Assembly (NCBI RefSeq): GCF_007859915.1
Contig: NZ_SJPM01000023.1
Coordinates: forward strand, 1-56,258
DNA from: Neorhodopirellula pilleata
GTDB lineage: Bacteria > Planctomycetota > Planctomycetia > Pirellulales > Pirellulaceae
Length of the DNA: 56,258 nucleotides
Reading direction: 5' to 3'
Below the pieces are notes generated by a model. It saw only the letters and a program-made list of their open reading frames with translations. It made no database searches and was not told the DNA's origin. Positions 8,421 to 16,217 of this stretch are shown one piece after another. Every line of letters begins with the position of its first letter. Position 1 is the stretch's first letter. Made by a program: the position numbers and the translations under genes.

Positions 8421-9425
8421 ATGCCTCGTCCCGTTACGTTGTTTACCGGCCAATGGGCTGATTTGCCGATCGAAGAGATGGCGTCGATGACCGCTGAGTT
8501 TGGTTATGACGGGATCGAATTGGCGTGCTGGGGTGATCATTTCGAAGTCGACCGCGCGTTGGCCGAGGATGACTACTGCGAGAACAAACAGGCTTTGCTC
8601 GCCAAACACAATTTATCGGCCCACGCGATCAGTGCGCACTTGGCCGGACAAGCGGTGCTCGACATCATCGACGAGCGTCACAAATCGATTTTGCCCGATT
8701 ATGTATGGGGCGATGGGAATCCAGCGGGAGTGAATGAGCGGGCCGCTGAAGAATTGATGAACACCGCTAGGGCGGCCCAGAAGTTCGGCGTCGATACCGT
8801 CAATGGATTTACCGGAAGTAGTATTTGGCACCTACTTTACTCGTTCCCTCCCGTACCGCCGAAGATGATTGACGCCGGTTTTGATCTGCTTGCCGAACGA
8901 TTCAATCCGATCTTGGATGTGTTCGGTCAATGCGGTGTCCGCTTCGCATTGGAAGTTCATCCGACTGAAATCGCGTTCGATATCTATACCGCCCAGCGAG
9001 CTCTAGAAGCTCTCGATCATCGGCCCGAGTTCGGTTTCAACTTTGACCCCAGTCACCTGATTTGGCAGGGCATCGACCCGGTCGAATTCATCCGAGCGTT
9101 TCCTGATCGGATCTATCATGCCCATATCAAAGATGCCATCGTGACCCTTAATGGACGTTCGGGAATCAATTGCAGTCACCTGAACTTCGGTGACTCGCGG
9201 CGCGGTTGGGATTTCCGCAGCCCGGGACGCGGTGGTGTGAATTTCGAAGAAATTATTCGCGCCCTCAACGAGATCAACTACCAAGGGCCATTGTCGATCG
9301 AATGGGAAGATAGCGGCATGGAACGAACCTTTGGTGCTCGCGAAGCGTGCGAATTTACCAAGAAGCTGGACTTTTCACCTAGCAATGTCGCATTCGACGG
9401 AGCGTTCGATAAGGAAGCTCAGTGA
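8421..9425 (+). CDS. Sugar phosphate isomerase/epimerase, xylose-isomerase-like TIM barrel
   Basis: A 334-residue protein of the xylose isomerase-like/AP endonuclease 2 superfamily, which isomerises or epimerises sugars on a divalent metal. The opening strand (VTLFTGQWADLPIEEMASM) and metal-ligand segments are intact: Glu in FALEVHPTE, Asp and His in NFDPSHLIWQ, His in YHAHIKDA, and Glu in LSIEWEDS. AAGGAG at 8409-8414 supports the ATG at 8421 rather than the upstream TTG at 8415. It follows export locus A after 121 bases. Planctomycetes carry many paralogues of this family, so the substrate cannot be assigned from sequence. Confidence 0.88.
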   Translation: MPRPVTLFTGQWADLPIEEMASMTAEFGYDGIELACWGDHFEVDRALAEDDYCENKQALLAKHNLSAHAISAHLAGQAVLDIIDERHKSILPDYVWGDGNPAGVNERAAEELMNTARAAQKFGVDTVNGFTGSSIWHLLYSFPPVPPKMIDAGFDLLAERFNPILDVFGQCGVRFALEVHPTEIAFDIYTAQRALEALDHRPEFGFNFDPSHLIWQGIDPVEFIRAFPDRIYHAHIKDAIVTLNGRSGINCSHLNFGDSRRGWDFRSPGRGGVNFEEIIRALNEINYQGPLSIEWEDSGMERTFGAREACEFTKKLDFSPSNVAFDGAFDKEAQ

Positions 9426-9433
9426 TTAGAAGC

Positions 9434-9556
9434 GAGTGATGAGTGATGAGTGATGAGTGATGAGTGATGAGTGATGAGTGATGAGTGATGAGTGATGAGT
9501 GATGAGTGATGAGTGATGAGTGATGAGTGATGAGTGATGAGTGATGAGTGATGAGT
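9434..9556 (+). repeat. Heptanucleotide tandem repeat (GAGTGAT), 17 copies
   Basis: GAGTGAT repeats perfectly 17 times from 9434 to 9552, followed by a partial GAGT. It begins 9 bases after the stop of the isomerase gene and lies in the gap before thiS. All copies are identical, which suggests recent expansion by slippage. Reading frames through it are artefacts of the repeat. Confidence 0.97.
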
Positions 9557-9572
9557 TTGGATTCTGCGGTAT

Positions 9573-9656
9573 AAACCCAAACCCAAACCCAAACCCAAAC
9601 CCAAACCCAAACTTAAACCCAAACTTAAACTTAAACTTAAACTTAAACCTAAACTT
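9573..9656 (+). repeat. Hexanucleotide tandem repeat (AAACCC/AAACTT), 14 copies
   Basis: Fourteen consecutive hexamers of AAACYY type. The first six are AAACCC; the rest are mostly AAACTT with single AAACCC and AAACCT units. It starts 16 bases after the heptamer array. The order of variants suggests C-to-T drift at one end. It lies 48 bases upstream of the thiS start. Confidence 0.95.
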
Positions 9657-9703
9657 AGACTCGAGTCCAACTTTATTCCTCTTTGTGAGGCCGATTGATC
9701 TCT

Positions 9704-9907
9704 ATGTTGCAAATCACCGTTAACGGCTCCCCCGCTGAGATACCTCATGCAATGTCTGTTGCGGAATTGCTTCAAACGGTTGAGGTTCCGAAGAACTACT
9801 TGGCCGTTGAGGTCAACGAGGAAGTGGTCGCCAAAGAGGATCACGGCAACGTAACCGTTGGCGAGGGGGACCGAGTGGAAGTGGTGACCTTGGTCGGTGG
9901 TGGGTAA
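9704..9907 (+). CDS. thiS: Sulfur carrier protein ThiS
   Basis: A 67-residue beta-grasp protein opening MLQITVNGSP and ending LVGGG. The C-terminal Gly-Gly is the residue pair adenylated and thiocarboxylated to supply sulfur for the thiazole ring of thiamine. Length and fold pattern (MSVAELLQTVEVPKNYLAVEVNEEVV, then GDRVEVVTLVGGG) are typical of ThiS. I prefer the ATG at 9704 over a TTG at 9695. No other thiamine gene is adjacent. The two microsatellites lie directly upstream, so its promoter must lie within or between them or it is read through from the isomerase. Confidence 0.9.
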   Translation: MLQITVNGSPAEIPHAMSVAELLQTVEVPKNYLAVEVNEEVVAKEDHGNVTVGEGDRVEVVTLVGGG

Positions 9908-9963
9908 AAAAAGACGTCATTTGAAAATTCGATGCGGATTGGTTCTAAGCAAGGCTCGGCCTT

Positions 9964-11178
9964 TCAACTCGGCGACTTGCGTTCGATATATTGGTGGCTT
10001 GAGGCACGATACAAACCTCGTTGTCCCAACAGACCGCTGACTTGATCGCTCAGTCGGTCGACTTTCGTTTCGCTCGCCTCGCCGCTTTCTTCCGCGAACA
10101 GTGACATCTGCTGCGGCGCGTCGATCTGGCTGAGGCCTCCCAACGAGACGCCGATCAATCGAACGCCTCGCGGCTGTCGTTCTCGCATTTCCGTTAACAA
10201 CTCACATGCGACCTTATAGACTTCGCTTGTGGAGTCGGTCGGTCGCGGGAGCTTTCTCGCTCGCGTGAACGTGCGGAAATCGTCGCGGCGGTATTTTAAA
10301 GTAACCTTGGATGCCGATCGTTTCGCGTGCCGCAGACGCCGAGCGACGGCTTCACTGAGATAGCTGACGACGGAGATCAAGGATTCCCTGTCCGTCAAGT
10401 CTTCTTCGAACGTTCGCTCGTGCCCGATGCCTTTGGCAAGGTGATCAACAACGACCTTGCGTTCATCGATCCCGTTGGCCAGTCGCCATAGGTGCTCGCC
10501 CCATGAACCGAGTTGATGTCGCATCGTTTCGCAAGATCGTAGTCGGATGTCTTGTACGGCGCGGTAACCCAAACGGCTTAGCTTGGATTGCCCTACTTTG
10601 CCGACTCCCCACAGTCGCGAGACGTCGAGCGGGTCCAGGAACGACTGCAGTTCCGATTCACGAACGACGACAAATCCATTGGGTTTATCAAAATCAGAGG
10701 CGATCTTGGCAACGAATTTCAGGGGCGCGATGCCGACGCTCGCGGTCAACCCGACTTCGTCATTGATGGCGTTTCTGATCGCCTTTCCGATCGTTTCCGG
10801 ATCTCCGTGCAAACGCAACACGCCGGATACATCGAGGAAAGCTTCGTCGAGCGATAGCGGTTGAATGACGGGAGTAAAACGCAGAAAGATATCTCGTACT
10901 TGACGTCCGATCGTCGCGTAGTGCTCGTGCCTCGAGCGGACAAAGACCGCGTGAGGGCAAAGCTCTTTGGCTCGTCGACCGGGCATGGCGCTGTGGATAC
11001 CATACGCACGAGCCTCGTAACTGGCCGCCGTCACAACGCCACGGCCTGAGGTGCCGCCAACCACAACCGGCTTACCTCGCAGTTCAGGGAAGTCGCGTTG
11101 TTCAACGGAAGCGTAAAACGCATCCATGTCGATGTGTAGGATCACGGTCGTCCACTGCTTTGCTAGTGCTTTGTCCAA
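9964..11178 (-). CDS. dinB: DNA polymerase IV (Y-family translesion polymerase)
   Basis: A 404-residue Y-family polymerase, which copies past damaged bases. The catalytic motifs are present: VILHIDMDAFYASVE near the N-terminus and SLDEAFLDVSG, together giving the three acidic metal ligands. Little-finger residues follow, and near the C-terminus PQQMSLF matches the beta-clamp-binding motif (QLSLF-type). The frame opens with TTG at 11178. A GTG eleven codons further in would give MILHIDMDAF, closer to the usual family start, so the first residues are uncertain. The gene is convergent with thiS. No LexA box was recognised upstream. Confidence 0.92.
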   Translation of the reverse strand: MDKALAKQWTTVILHIDMDAFYASVEQRDFPELRGKPVVVGGTSGRGVVTAASYEARAYGIHSAMPGRRAKELCPHAVFVRSRHEHYATIGRQVRDIFLRFTPVIQPLSLDEAFLDVSGVLRLHGDPETIGKAIRNAINDEVGLTASVGIAPLKFVAKIASDFDKPNGFVVVRESELQSFLDPLDVSRLWGVGKVGQSKLSRLGYRAVQDIRLRSCETMRHQLGSWGEHLWRLANGIDERKVVVDHLAKGIGHERTFEEDLTDRESLISVVSYLSEAVARRLRHAKRSASKVTLKYRRDDFRTFTRARKLPRPTDSTSEVYKVACELLTEMRERQPRGVRLIGVSLGGLSQIDAPQQMSLFAEESGEASETKVDRLSDQVSGLLGQRGLYRASSHQYIERKSPS

Positions 11179-11205
11179 CTTTAATTTTAGGATTAGCCGT
11201 TTTGG

Positions 11206-11335
11206 CGCTAGCGGCGTGTTGATTTAATCGTAACCCGAAGCGTGAGCGAGGGATTCATCACCATTAAGTCCTTTGTATGTATCTCTCGCTCACGCTTCGG
11301 GTTTCGATGAGGACTAAATCAACAGCCCGCTAGCG
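11206..11335. repeat. Foldback repeat, TGTTGATTTA family, CGAAGCGTGAGCGAGG core
   Basis: Outer arms 11206-11226 (CGCTAGCGGCGTGTTGATTTA, one base over the usual module) and 11315-11335 are inverted with two mismatches. Inside them a second palindrome pairs AACCCGAAGCGTGAGCGAG (from 11232) with its complement near 11282-11303. The 108-bp segment 11217-11324 recurs in inverted orientation at 39378-39485 with 5 differences by my count. Confidence 0.9.
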
Positions 11336-11358
11336 GCGGTTCCGTCCCAAAAACCGGG

Positions 11359-11486
11359 GCTAGCGGGCTGTTGATTTAGTGGTATCGCGACCCCTTTTCG
11401 TTTAACGGCAAGCCGTAGGCGTCAATTGGGGGCATCGCCGACGCCTTCGGCTTGCCGTTAAACGACTAAATCAACAGACCGCTAGC
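11359..11486. repeat. Foldback repeat, TGTTGATTTA family, TTAACGGCAAGCC core
   Basis: Outer arms GCTAGCGGGCTGTTGATTTA (11359 onward) and its complement ending at 11486 enclose an inner palindrome of TTTAACGGCAAGCCGTAGGC (11401 onward) and its complement ending near 11463. It starts 23 bases after the previous foldback and has the same ends but a different core. Confidence 0.9.
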
Positions 11487-11785
11487 GCTGGGCTGTTCAA
11501 AATTTGGTATTTCGACATTTTCGTTCTCCGCAACTTGCTGTCACCTCTCCCAGCGAAGCTGGGGGAGGTCGGATCGAGCGAAGCAAGATCCGGGAGGGGG
11601 CATCCCCAGGGCAAACCAAGCCGATTCAATCAGATAACGCCCGTGCCCCCTCCCTCGCGGACTCCTGAACGTCGTCGCTCGACCTCCCCCAAACTGCGTT
11701 CGGGAGAGGTGGCTGGCGGACAAGAAACTGCTGAGAGATAAAGGAAAAACAACGAGTCAACACCGAATTTTGAACAGCCCAGCGC
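11485..11785. repeat. Foldback element of about 300 bp with GCTGGGCTGTTCAAAATT ends
   Basis: 24-base inverted arms at 11485-11508 and 11762-11785 differ at one position. Between them are further self-complementary blocks, such as CACCTCTCCC near 11547 with GGGAGAGGTG near 11702, and GGGAGGGGGC with GCCCCCTCCC. No credible gene lies within. Together with the two adjacent foldbacks it fills most of the 654-bp gap between dinB and the epimerase gene; the remaining bases show nothing. Confidence 0.85.
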
Positions 11786-11832
11786 CCAAACGCCTAATGT
11801 TGCCAACCCGAAAGTTGAATCTAGACAAAGTA

Positions 11833-13242
11833 CTAGCTTGCTTGGGATGTGAGACGCTCTTTGCCAAGGAGGTAGCGAAGGGCTTCGAACAAAGATGAAA
11901 AACGAAACTCATAATCCGACGATAATAGCGAATCAGGAATCACACGTGTGCTGGCCAACAACAAAGCGTCGGCCATTTCCCCCAACGCCAATCGCAACGC
12001 GAACGCGGGGGCGGGGAAAATCGCCGGACGCCCTATCACCCGACCGAGTGTTCTCGCGAACTCGCGATTACTTATCGGCGTGGGCGAAACGAAGTTGACC
12101 GGACCGACCACTTCTTCGCGCAAAATGCAGTGAACTAGTGCGCCGATCGCGTCGTCCAGTGCGATCCAGCTCCAGTACTGACGGCCATTGCCGAGCGAGC
12201 CGCCCATCAACTTGGCCGGGGTAAGCATCTTTGCGAGGGCTCCATCTTGGGGAGATAAAACCAGTCCGAATCGACTGTGGACGACCCGGATGCCTGCTCG
12301 CCTTGCCGGATCGCAAGCCGCCTCCCATTCCCGACAGACGCCCGCGAGGAAATCATCGCCGGGTTTCGAGGTTTCGTTTAAAATTTCTTCACCGCGATCG
12401 CCATACATTCCCGTCGCCGAAGCACAAATGAGTGTCGACGGCGGATTCGAAAGCTTGGCTAGTCGCTCGCAGAGCGAACGAGTTTTTGTTTCGCGGCTTT
12501 CGCGAATCTGTTGCTTGACGGATTCACTCCAGCGACCGTTGGCGATCGGTTTGCCGGCCAAATGCACGACGACATCGACTTCGTTAAACCGCTCGAATTG
12601 ACCCTCGTCACTCCAACCGGCGATCGAGTCTTGAGTTCCGAGTTCGTCTCTGGTGATGCTCAAAACGCGGTGACCGAGCAGTTGCAATAGATTGGACAGT
12701 GACGAACCTACCAAACCGTTCGCGCCCGAGACTGCGATGGTCAACGGTTCACTCGGATACTTAGCCATCAGCGACAAATCGTCGCGCGTCACGCGGTGCC
12801 GATAAGCGAACATGGCCTCGACGGTGCGCCTCGCTTTGCCACCGCCTAAGAAATCACCGACTGAACCGGCCGGCAATCGATAGCGAACATCGTCGGTCAA
12901 CCGAGATTGAGTTGCCGAGATTTCCGAGAACTGATGTCGATGTAACCAAGCCGCAAACGGACCCGAGTCTTGGACGTCCTCAAAAAGACGAGGAGGATCG
13001 TATGCGGTATGCCGGGCGTGCCAACGCAGCGGTATGCCGCCCACGTTGGCTTTCAAGACGACACGGCTGCCCACCGAAAGACTATCGTCATTGTGTTCGA
13101 CTTGGACAGATTCCCAAGGAGGAACCAAACGCTTCAAGCAACCTGGGCGTTCGTGATACGCGAACGCCTGATCGATCGAAACAGGCAACTCAACCCGAGC
13201 GAGATATCGATGGGTATTCTCCGGTACATCAGATGGTTCCAT
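11833..13242 (-). CDS. TIGR01777-type epimerase with N-terminal SRPBCC-like domain
   Basis: A 469-residue fusion. Residues 12-155 resemble an SRPBCC/START-like ligand-binding domain (AYHERPGCLKRLVPPWESV is characteristic). Residues 165-460 are a short-chain dehydrogenase-type epimerase: the nucleotide motif AVSGANGLVGSSL, VVHLAGKPIANGRWS, and SATGMYGDRGEE define the TIGR01777/YfcH group. The substrate is not known for this group. The ATG at 13242 overlaps the stop of the upstream sigma factor gene (TGATG), so the two are translationally coupled. The sigma-factor partner is unusual for this enzyme and suggests a stress role, which is inference. Confidence 0.88.
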   Translation of the reverse strand: MEPSDVPENTHRYLARVELPVSIDQAFAYHERPGCLKRLVPPWESVQVEHNDDSLSVGSRVVLKANVGGIPLRWHARHTAYDPPRLFEDVQDSGPFAAWLHRHQFSEISATQSRLTDDVRYRLPAGSVGDFLGGGKARRTVEAMFAYRHRVTRDDLSLMAKYPSEPLTIAVSGANGLVGSSLSNLLQLLGHRVLSITRDELGTQDSIAGWSDEGQFERFNEVDVVVHLAGKPIANGRWSESVKQQIRESRETKTRSLCERLAKLSNPPSTLICASATGMYGDRGEEILNETSKPGDDFLAGVCREWEAACDPARRAGIRVVHSRFGLVLSPQDGALAKMLTPAKLMGGSLGNGRQYWSWIALDDAIGALVHCILREEVVGPVNFVSPTPISNREFARTLGRVIGRPAIFPAPAFALRLALGEMADALLLASTRVIPDSLLSSDYEFRFSSLFEALRYLLGKERLTSQAS

Positions 13243-14321
13243 CAACCTTCCAATTCAGCTAGATCGACCGTTCCCGCCATCGCACGTAATTTGTCCATCG
13301 CCCGACGTTCGAGTTGACGGACTCGCTCTTTAGAAACGCCCAAGCGATCCGCGAGTGCTTGTAAGGTGTGAACCTTGCGATGCGATCCGAGCGAGAAGCG
13401 GGCGCGGATGATGAACTTTTCACGACGATCCAAGTCCCCCAACATCACACTGAGACGACTGCGTAGTTCGTGCCAGCGTTTTTCGCTGATCGCTGATCCA
13501 CGTTCTTCTTCACTGAAATCAATGTCCATGTCCTGAAGGCCTCCGAGAACCTTTTGGCGTTCCTGCTGCTTCGTAACCACGGTTCGATAGGCGTTTCGTC
13601 GTACGACCTGAGTTGCGTAGGTGCTAAAGCGGAATCCTCGGTCGAAGTCAAACTTTTCAACCCCGCGCATCAAGGCCACAATCCCGTCGCTGAGCAAATC
13701 ATCGAAACTATTGTTTGGGTTGACGAACTTCTTCACGATCGAGAACACCAACCTCAAATTCGCTTCGACGATCCGGTCTCGATGCCAATCGGCCAGTGCG
13801 ACGTAGGTTTCGATCAACTCCAGACGGTGTCTCGAAGGTCGATCCGGGTTCAAGACGCTGCGATGAATCGCCGCTTGTTGCAAGAGGTAGTTCATTCGTT
13901 CAAAAAGCATCTTCTCTTGGTCGGGCTTGAGCAAGGGTGCTTCGCACAAACGCCCCAAGTGAATCGGCAGATCCACGCCGCTGCGTCGGATCGCGGCAAT
14001 TCCCAGCGCCGATTGACGCTCGGCCAATCCGAGTTCGGCAGCGAAGATGGACTTGCCTCGCTTGGAGGACGCGAAGGACTCGTTTCCGATGAAATCGAGC
14101 TCTTGGCGAAGCCGTTTTTTGGTCAACAATCGAAGGTCGGCCTGATCGCACCCGGACAGATCAGAAAGTTGGTCGGCGACTTCGGCGAGTGGTTTCCGCA
14201 ACTCGGCGCAACTCAACCAAGTCGGTCGACGGGCGGAGACCGTGGATGCTGTCGCCCCTTCGAGAATCGGCTCGGGAGCCACGGGGGCGGTTCGCGATCG
14301 GGTTTTGGTCGAAGAGCTCAT
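13242..14321 (-). CDS. RNA polymerase sigma-70 family factor (non-ECF)
   Basis: A 359-residue sigma factor. Region 2 is clear: VEANLRLVFSIVKKFVN, FDDLLSDGIVALMRGVEKFD, and FRFSTYATQVVRRNAYR. Region 4 is at the C-terminus with the helix-turn-helix LQALADRLGVSKERVRQLER. The N-terminal 140 residues lack a conserved region 1.1 and look lineage-specific. This is an RpoD-like alternative factor rather than the housekeeping one. It begins with ATG at 14321 and is followed by the overlapping epimerase gene. It is divergent from a MerR/B12-domain regulator across 486 bases holding repeated AACGTT sites, an arrangement reminiscent of light- or cobalamin-responsive sigma/CarH-LitR loci; that link is inference. 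Confidence 0.9.
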   Translation of the reverse strand: MSSSTKTRSRTAPVAPEPILEGATASTVSARRPTWLSCAELRKPLAEVADQLSDLSGCDQADLRLLTKKRLRQELDFIGNESFASSKRGKSIFAAELGLAERQSALGIAAIRRSGVDLPIHLGRLCEAPLLKPDQEKMLFERMNYLLQQAAIHRSVLNPDRPSRHRLELIETYVALADWHRDRIVEANLRLVFSIVKKFVNPNNSFDDLLSDGIVALMRGVEKFDFDRGFRFSTYATQVVRRNAYRTVVTKQQERQKVLGGLQDMDIDFSEEERGSAISEKRWHELRSRLSVMLGDLDRREKFIIRARFSLGSHRKVHTLQALADRLGVSKERVRQLERRAMDKLRAMAGTVDLAELEG

Positions 14322-14807
14322 GATTTGGCCGAAGTTACGTGAGTGTCAGGCGGGTAAGAGCACGGGTATCGCTTGAAAGCGAATCTCGGAACTACGAGTA
14401 GGAACGTTTTGGGTATTAAAAACGTTCACAACGTTCTAAGGTATATCGGCGTCAAGATTGAAAAGCAAGTTGCACCGAAGCATTTTGGTCATTAATCTCG
14501 AAAATGCCCTCGACCGCCGTTTTTCCGCCAAATAACGAGATTTTCTTGATATTTCCATGCGTTTTGGCGACTCGGCTACCGTTTAATCGCAGTTTTAGAA
14601 ACCTAAGCTAATGAAACGGGGACGCCTGTCGTTTGACTTTCGACTACACTTCAGCGAACTGAACAAACATCCAAAACGTTCATCGGCCTGCCGTCGACCT
14701 GCCGTCGACCTGATTGAGTCGTTTCGTCGATAGACGATGGCGGTTCCGACGTGTTCATCTGATCGAACTTTTCCCGTTTTCGCTAACTTTCATTCGGAAA
14801 CCATTCA
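14322..14807. other. Divergent promoter region between sigma factor and MerR/B12 regulator
   Basis: 486 bases without a credible gene and visibly richer in A+T than their surroundings. They hold the AACGTT sites described separately and must contain promoters in both directions. I do not recognise a convincing -35/-10 pair or a structured RNA. Confidence 0.5.
14402..14437. promoter_or_regulatory. Clustered AACGTT dyads, candidate operator
   Basis: GAACGTTTT at 14402-14410 is inverted relative to AAAACGTTC at 14418-14426, and a further AACGTTCT follows at 14430. Another AAAACGTTC is at 14673-14681, nearer the divergent regulator gene. Three sites within 36 bases upstream of the sigma gene look like a multi-site operator. 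The obvious candidate to bind is the MerR-type protein encoded next door, but this is untested and AACGTT occurs elsewhere in the window. Confidence 0.45.
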
Positions 14808-15728
14808 TTGGCCGCCCGACAACCTCAATTTTCGCCGAAACAAATCGCGGACGCGATGCAGGTCAGCGAATCGTCGGTAAAACGCTGGTGCGATTCCGGT
14901 GCCATTCCGATCATCAAAACGCTCGGTGGCCATCGCCGGATCACGCTGGATGCACTTCAGAAGTTTCTTCGAGATCACCAAAGGCCGCTTTTACGCCCTG
15001 AGGTCTTGGGGCTGCCCAGTTTGGCGCCCAACCGCTCGATGAAGGTACGTGGTTCGAATCATCCGGTTAGCGAAGCATTTCGTGAAGCATTGGCTCGGGG
15101 GGAGGAGTCGATTTGCCGCCAGTTATTGCATCGAGTGATCGATGAGGGAGCAACTCGAAGCGAGGCGGCGGAGCAATTGATTACCGACGCGATGCACGGA
15201 TTTGGCGACGCGTGGGAGTGTCGCGAATTGGACGTTTATCAGGAACGCCGTGGCTGTGACATTGCGATGCGATTGATTTACGAACTTCGTTCGTCGTTAC
15301 CCGCCCCGGGATACAGTGCCCCTGTCGCAATCGGCGGGGCTCCGGCAGGAGATCCCTATCAGCTACCGACGGCGTTGGTTGAATTGTCATTAAGGGAAGT
15401 CGGCTGGAACGCGACCAATTTGGGTTGTGATCTGCCACTGGACAGCTTTGTGCAGGCGGCGCATGACTACGATCCACAGCTTGTTTGGATGAGTGTTTCG
15501 AGCGTCCAGGAGCCGGACATGTTCGTTGCCGCACAAAATCGCCTGGCCGAGTCGCTCGGTGAAGATGTGCCGTTGCTGATCGGCGGGCGAGCCTTGTGCG
15601 ATCGTCTTCGTCCGCGACTTCGCTACACCGCCCACTGCGATTCACTGAGACACTTGGTGGACCTTGCCGCAATCATGCGTTTGAACCTGGGTCAGCAGCG
15701 ACCGATCCAAGTGATGCCACCGGCCTGA
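14808..15728 (+). CDS. MerR-type regulator with degenerate cobalamin-binding domain (CarH/LitR-like architecture)
   Basis: A 306-residue protein. Residues 8-60 form a MerR/excisionase-type helix-turn-helix (SPKQIADAMQVSESSVKRWC then IKTLGGHRRI). Residues 85-165 look like the helical cap of B12-binding proteins (GDAWECRELDVYQERR). Residues 170-295 have the Rossmann-like B12 fold pattern (VGWNATNLGCDLPLDSFV, then VPLLIGGRAL). The usual D-x-H-x-x-G motif reads D-P-Y-Q-L-P, so the lower-axial His is absent, and the cap EH is ER. Cobalamin binding in the CarH manner is therefore doubtful. The start is TTG, the only one that keeps the whole helix-turn-helix. It is divergent from the sigma factor gene. 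Confidence 0.85.
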   Translation: MAARQPQFSPKQIADAMQVSESSVKRWCDSGAIPIIKTLGGHRRITLDALQKFLRDHQRPLLRPEVLGLPSLAPNRSMKVRGSNHPVSEAFREALARGEESICRQLLHRVIDEGATRSEAAEQLITDAMHGFGDAWECRELDVYQERRGCDIAMRLIYELRSSLPAPGYSAPVAIGGAPAGDPYQLPTALVELSLREVGWNATNLGCDLPLDSFVQAAHDYDPQLVWMSVSSVQEPDMFVAAQNRLAESLGEDVPLLIGGRALCDRLRPRLRYTAHCDSLRHLVDLAAIMRLNLGQQRPIQVMPPA

Positions 15729-16217
15729 CGCACGATTCAATTTTCTTATAATGGTGCTTCGTCAATAGTTAAAATGGGGTTGGCTTAAAACGTGGCACGG
15801 TGGTCCCCACCGTGATTCTCGAAATGTGGCACGGTGGTCCCCACCGTGATTCTCGACGGAGGACCGTCGAGCCACGTTGCTGACACCTTAAAGTCAAATG
15901 TGGTTGAAGCAAAAGTTTAATCGCAGAGGTCGCTGAGACGCGGAGGGCCGCAGGGCGAGGTGCGTTTTCATGTGAGGTTCTACGATCCTCATCGCAGCCG
16001 CAGCCATGCGTTTATGAGTAACGCCCGTAAAATAGGCGTTTCGATGCGTCGGAATACGTACCGAAGCTTGCACGGAAATTCGACTTTTCGGCGAGGTCCC
16101 TCTCGGTGCCACCTCGATCTTGTTAGGCTGGTTCCTTAAAACCGTGGCGACGGGCTGCAGCCATGTCGCTCCGGGAGTTCTTCTGTCCCTTCGTTTCCAC
16201 TGCCAGGTCGTGTGCCG
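15729..16217. other. Intergenic region upstream of the NSS transporter
   Basis: 489 bases with no credible gene. A TATAAT is at 15747-15752 with CTGACG 16 bases upstream (15725-15730), which could be a promoter reading right. The tandem 34-bp repeat described separately follows. The rest (15900-16200) shows nothing I recognise. Confidence 0.4.
15791..15858 (+). repeat. Tandem 34-bp repeat, two copies, each a hairpin
   Basis: Two near-identical 34-base units containing GTGGCACGGTGGTCCCCACC, starting at 15791 and 15825. Each unit has the inverted repeat CACGGTGG/CCACCGTG with a 3-base loop. GGACCGTCGAGCCACG follows directly, so the block may be part of a larger foldback. Confidence 0.85.

Noticed and set aside
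7806..8609. 267-residue reverse frame over the end of the M50-HlyD gene.
   Set aside because: It is Arg/Pro/Ser-rich antisense translation over a well-supported plus-strand gene pair.
9735..9747. CTGAGATACCTCA resembling the conserved core of a thiamine pyrophosphate riboswitch, near thiS.
   Set aside because: It lies inside the thiS coding sequence, and the other conserved TPP segments and paired arms are absent.
9419..9844. Long reverse reading frame with SLITHHS repeats and alternating Leu-Gly/Ser.
   Set aside because: It is produced by the heptamer and hexamer microsatellites and overlaps thiS on the other strand.
11535..11741. Reading frames on both strands in the dinB-epimerase gap.
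   Set aside because: They lie wholly inside the 300-bp foldback element and reflect its inverted arms.
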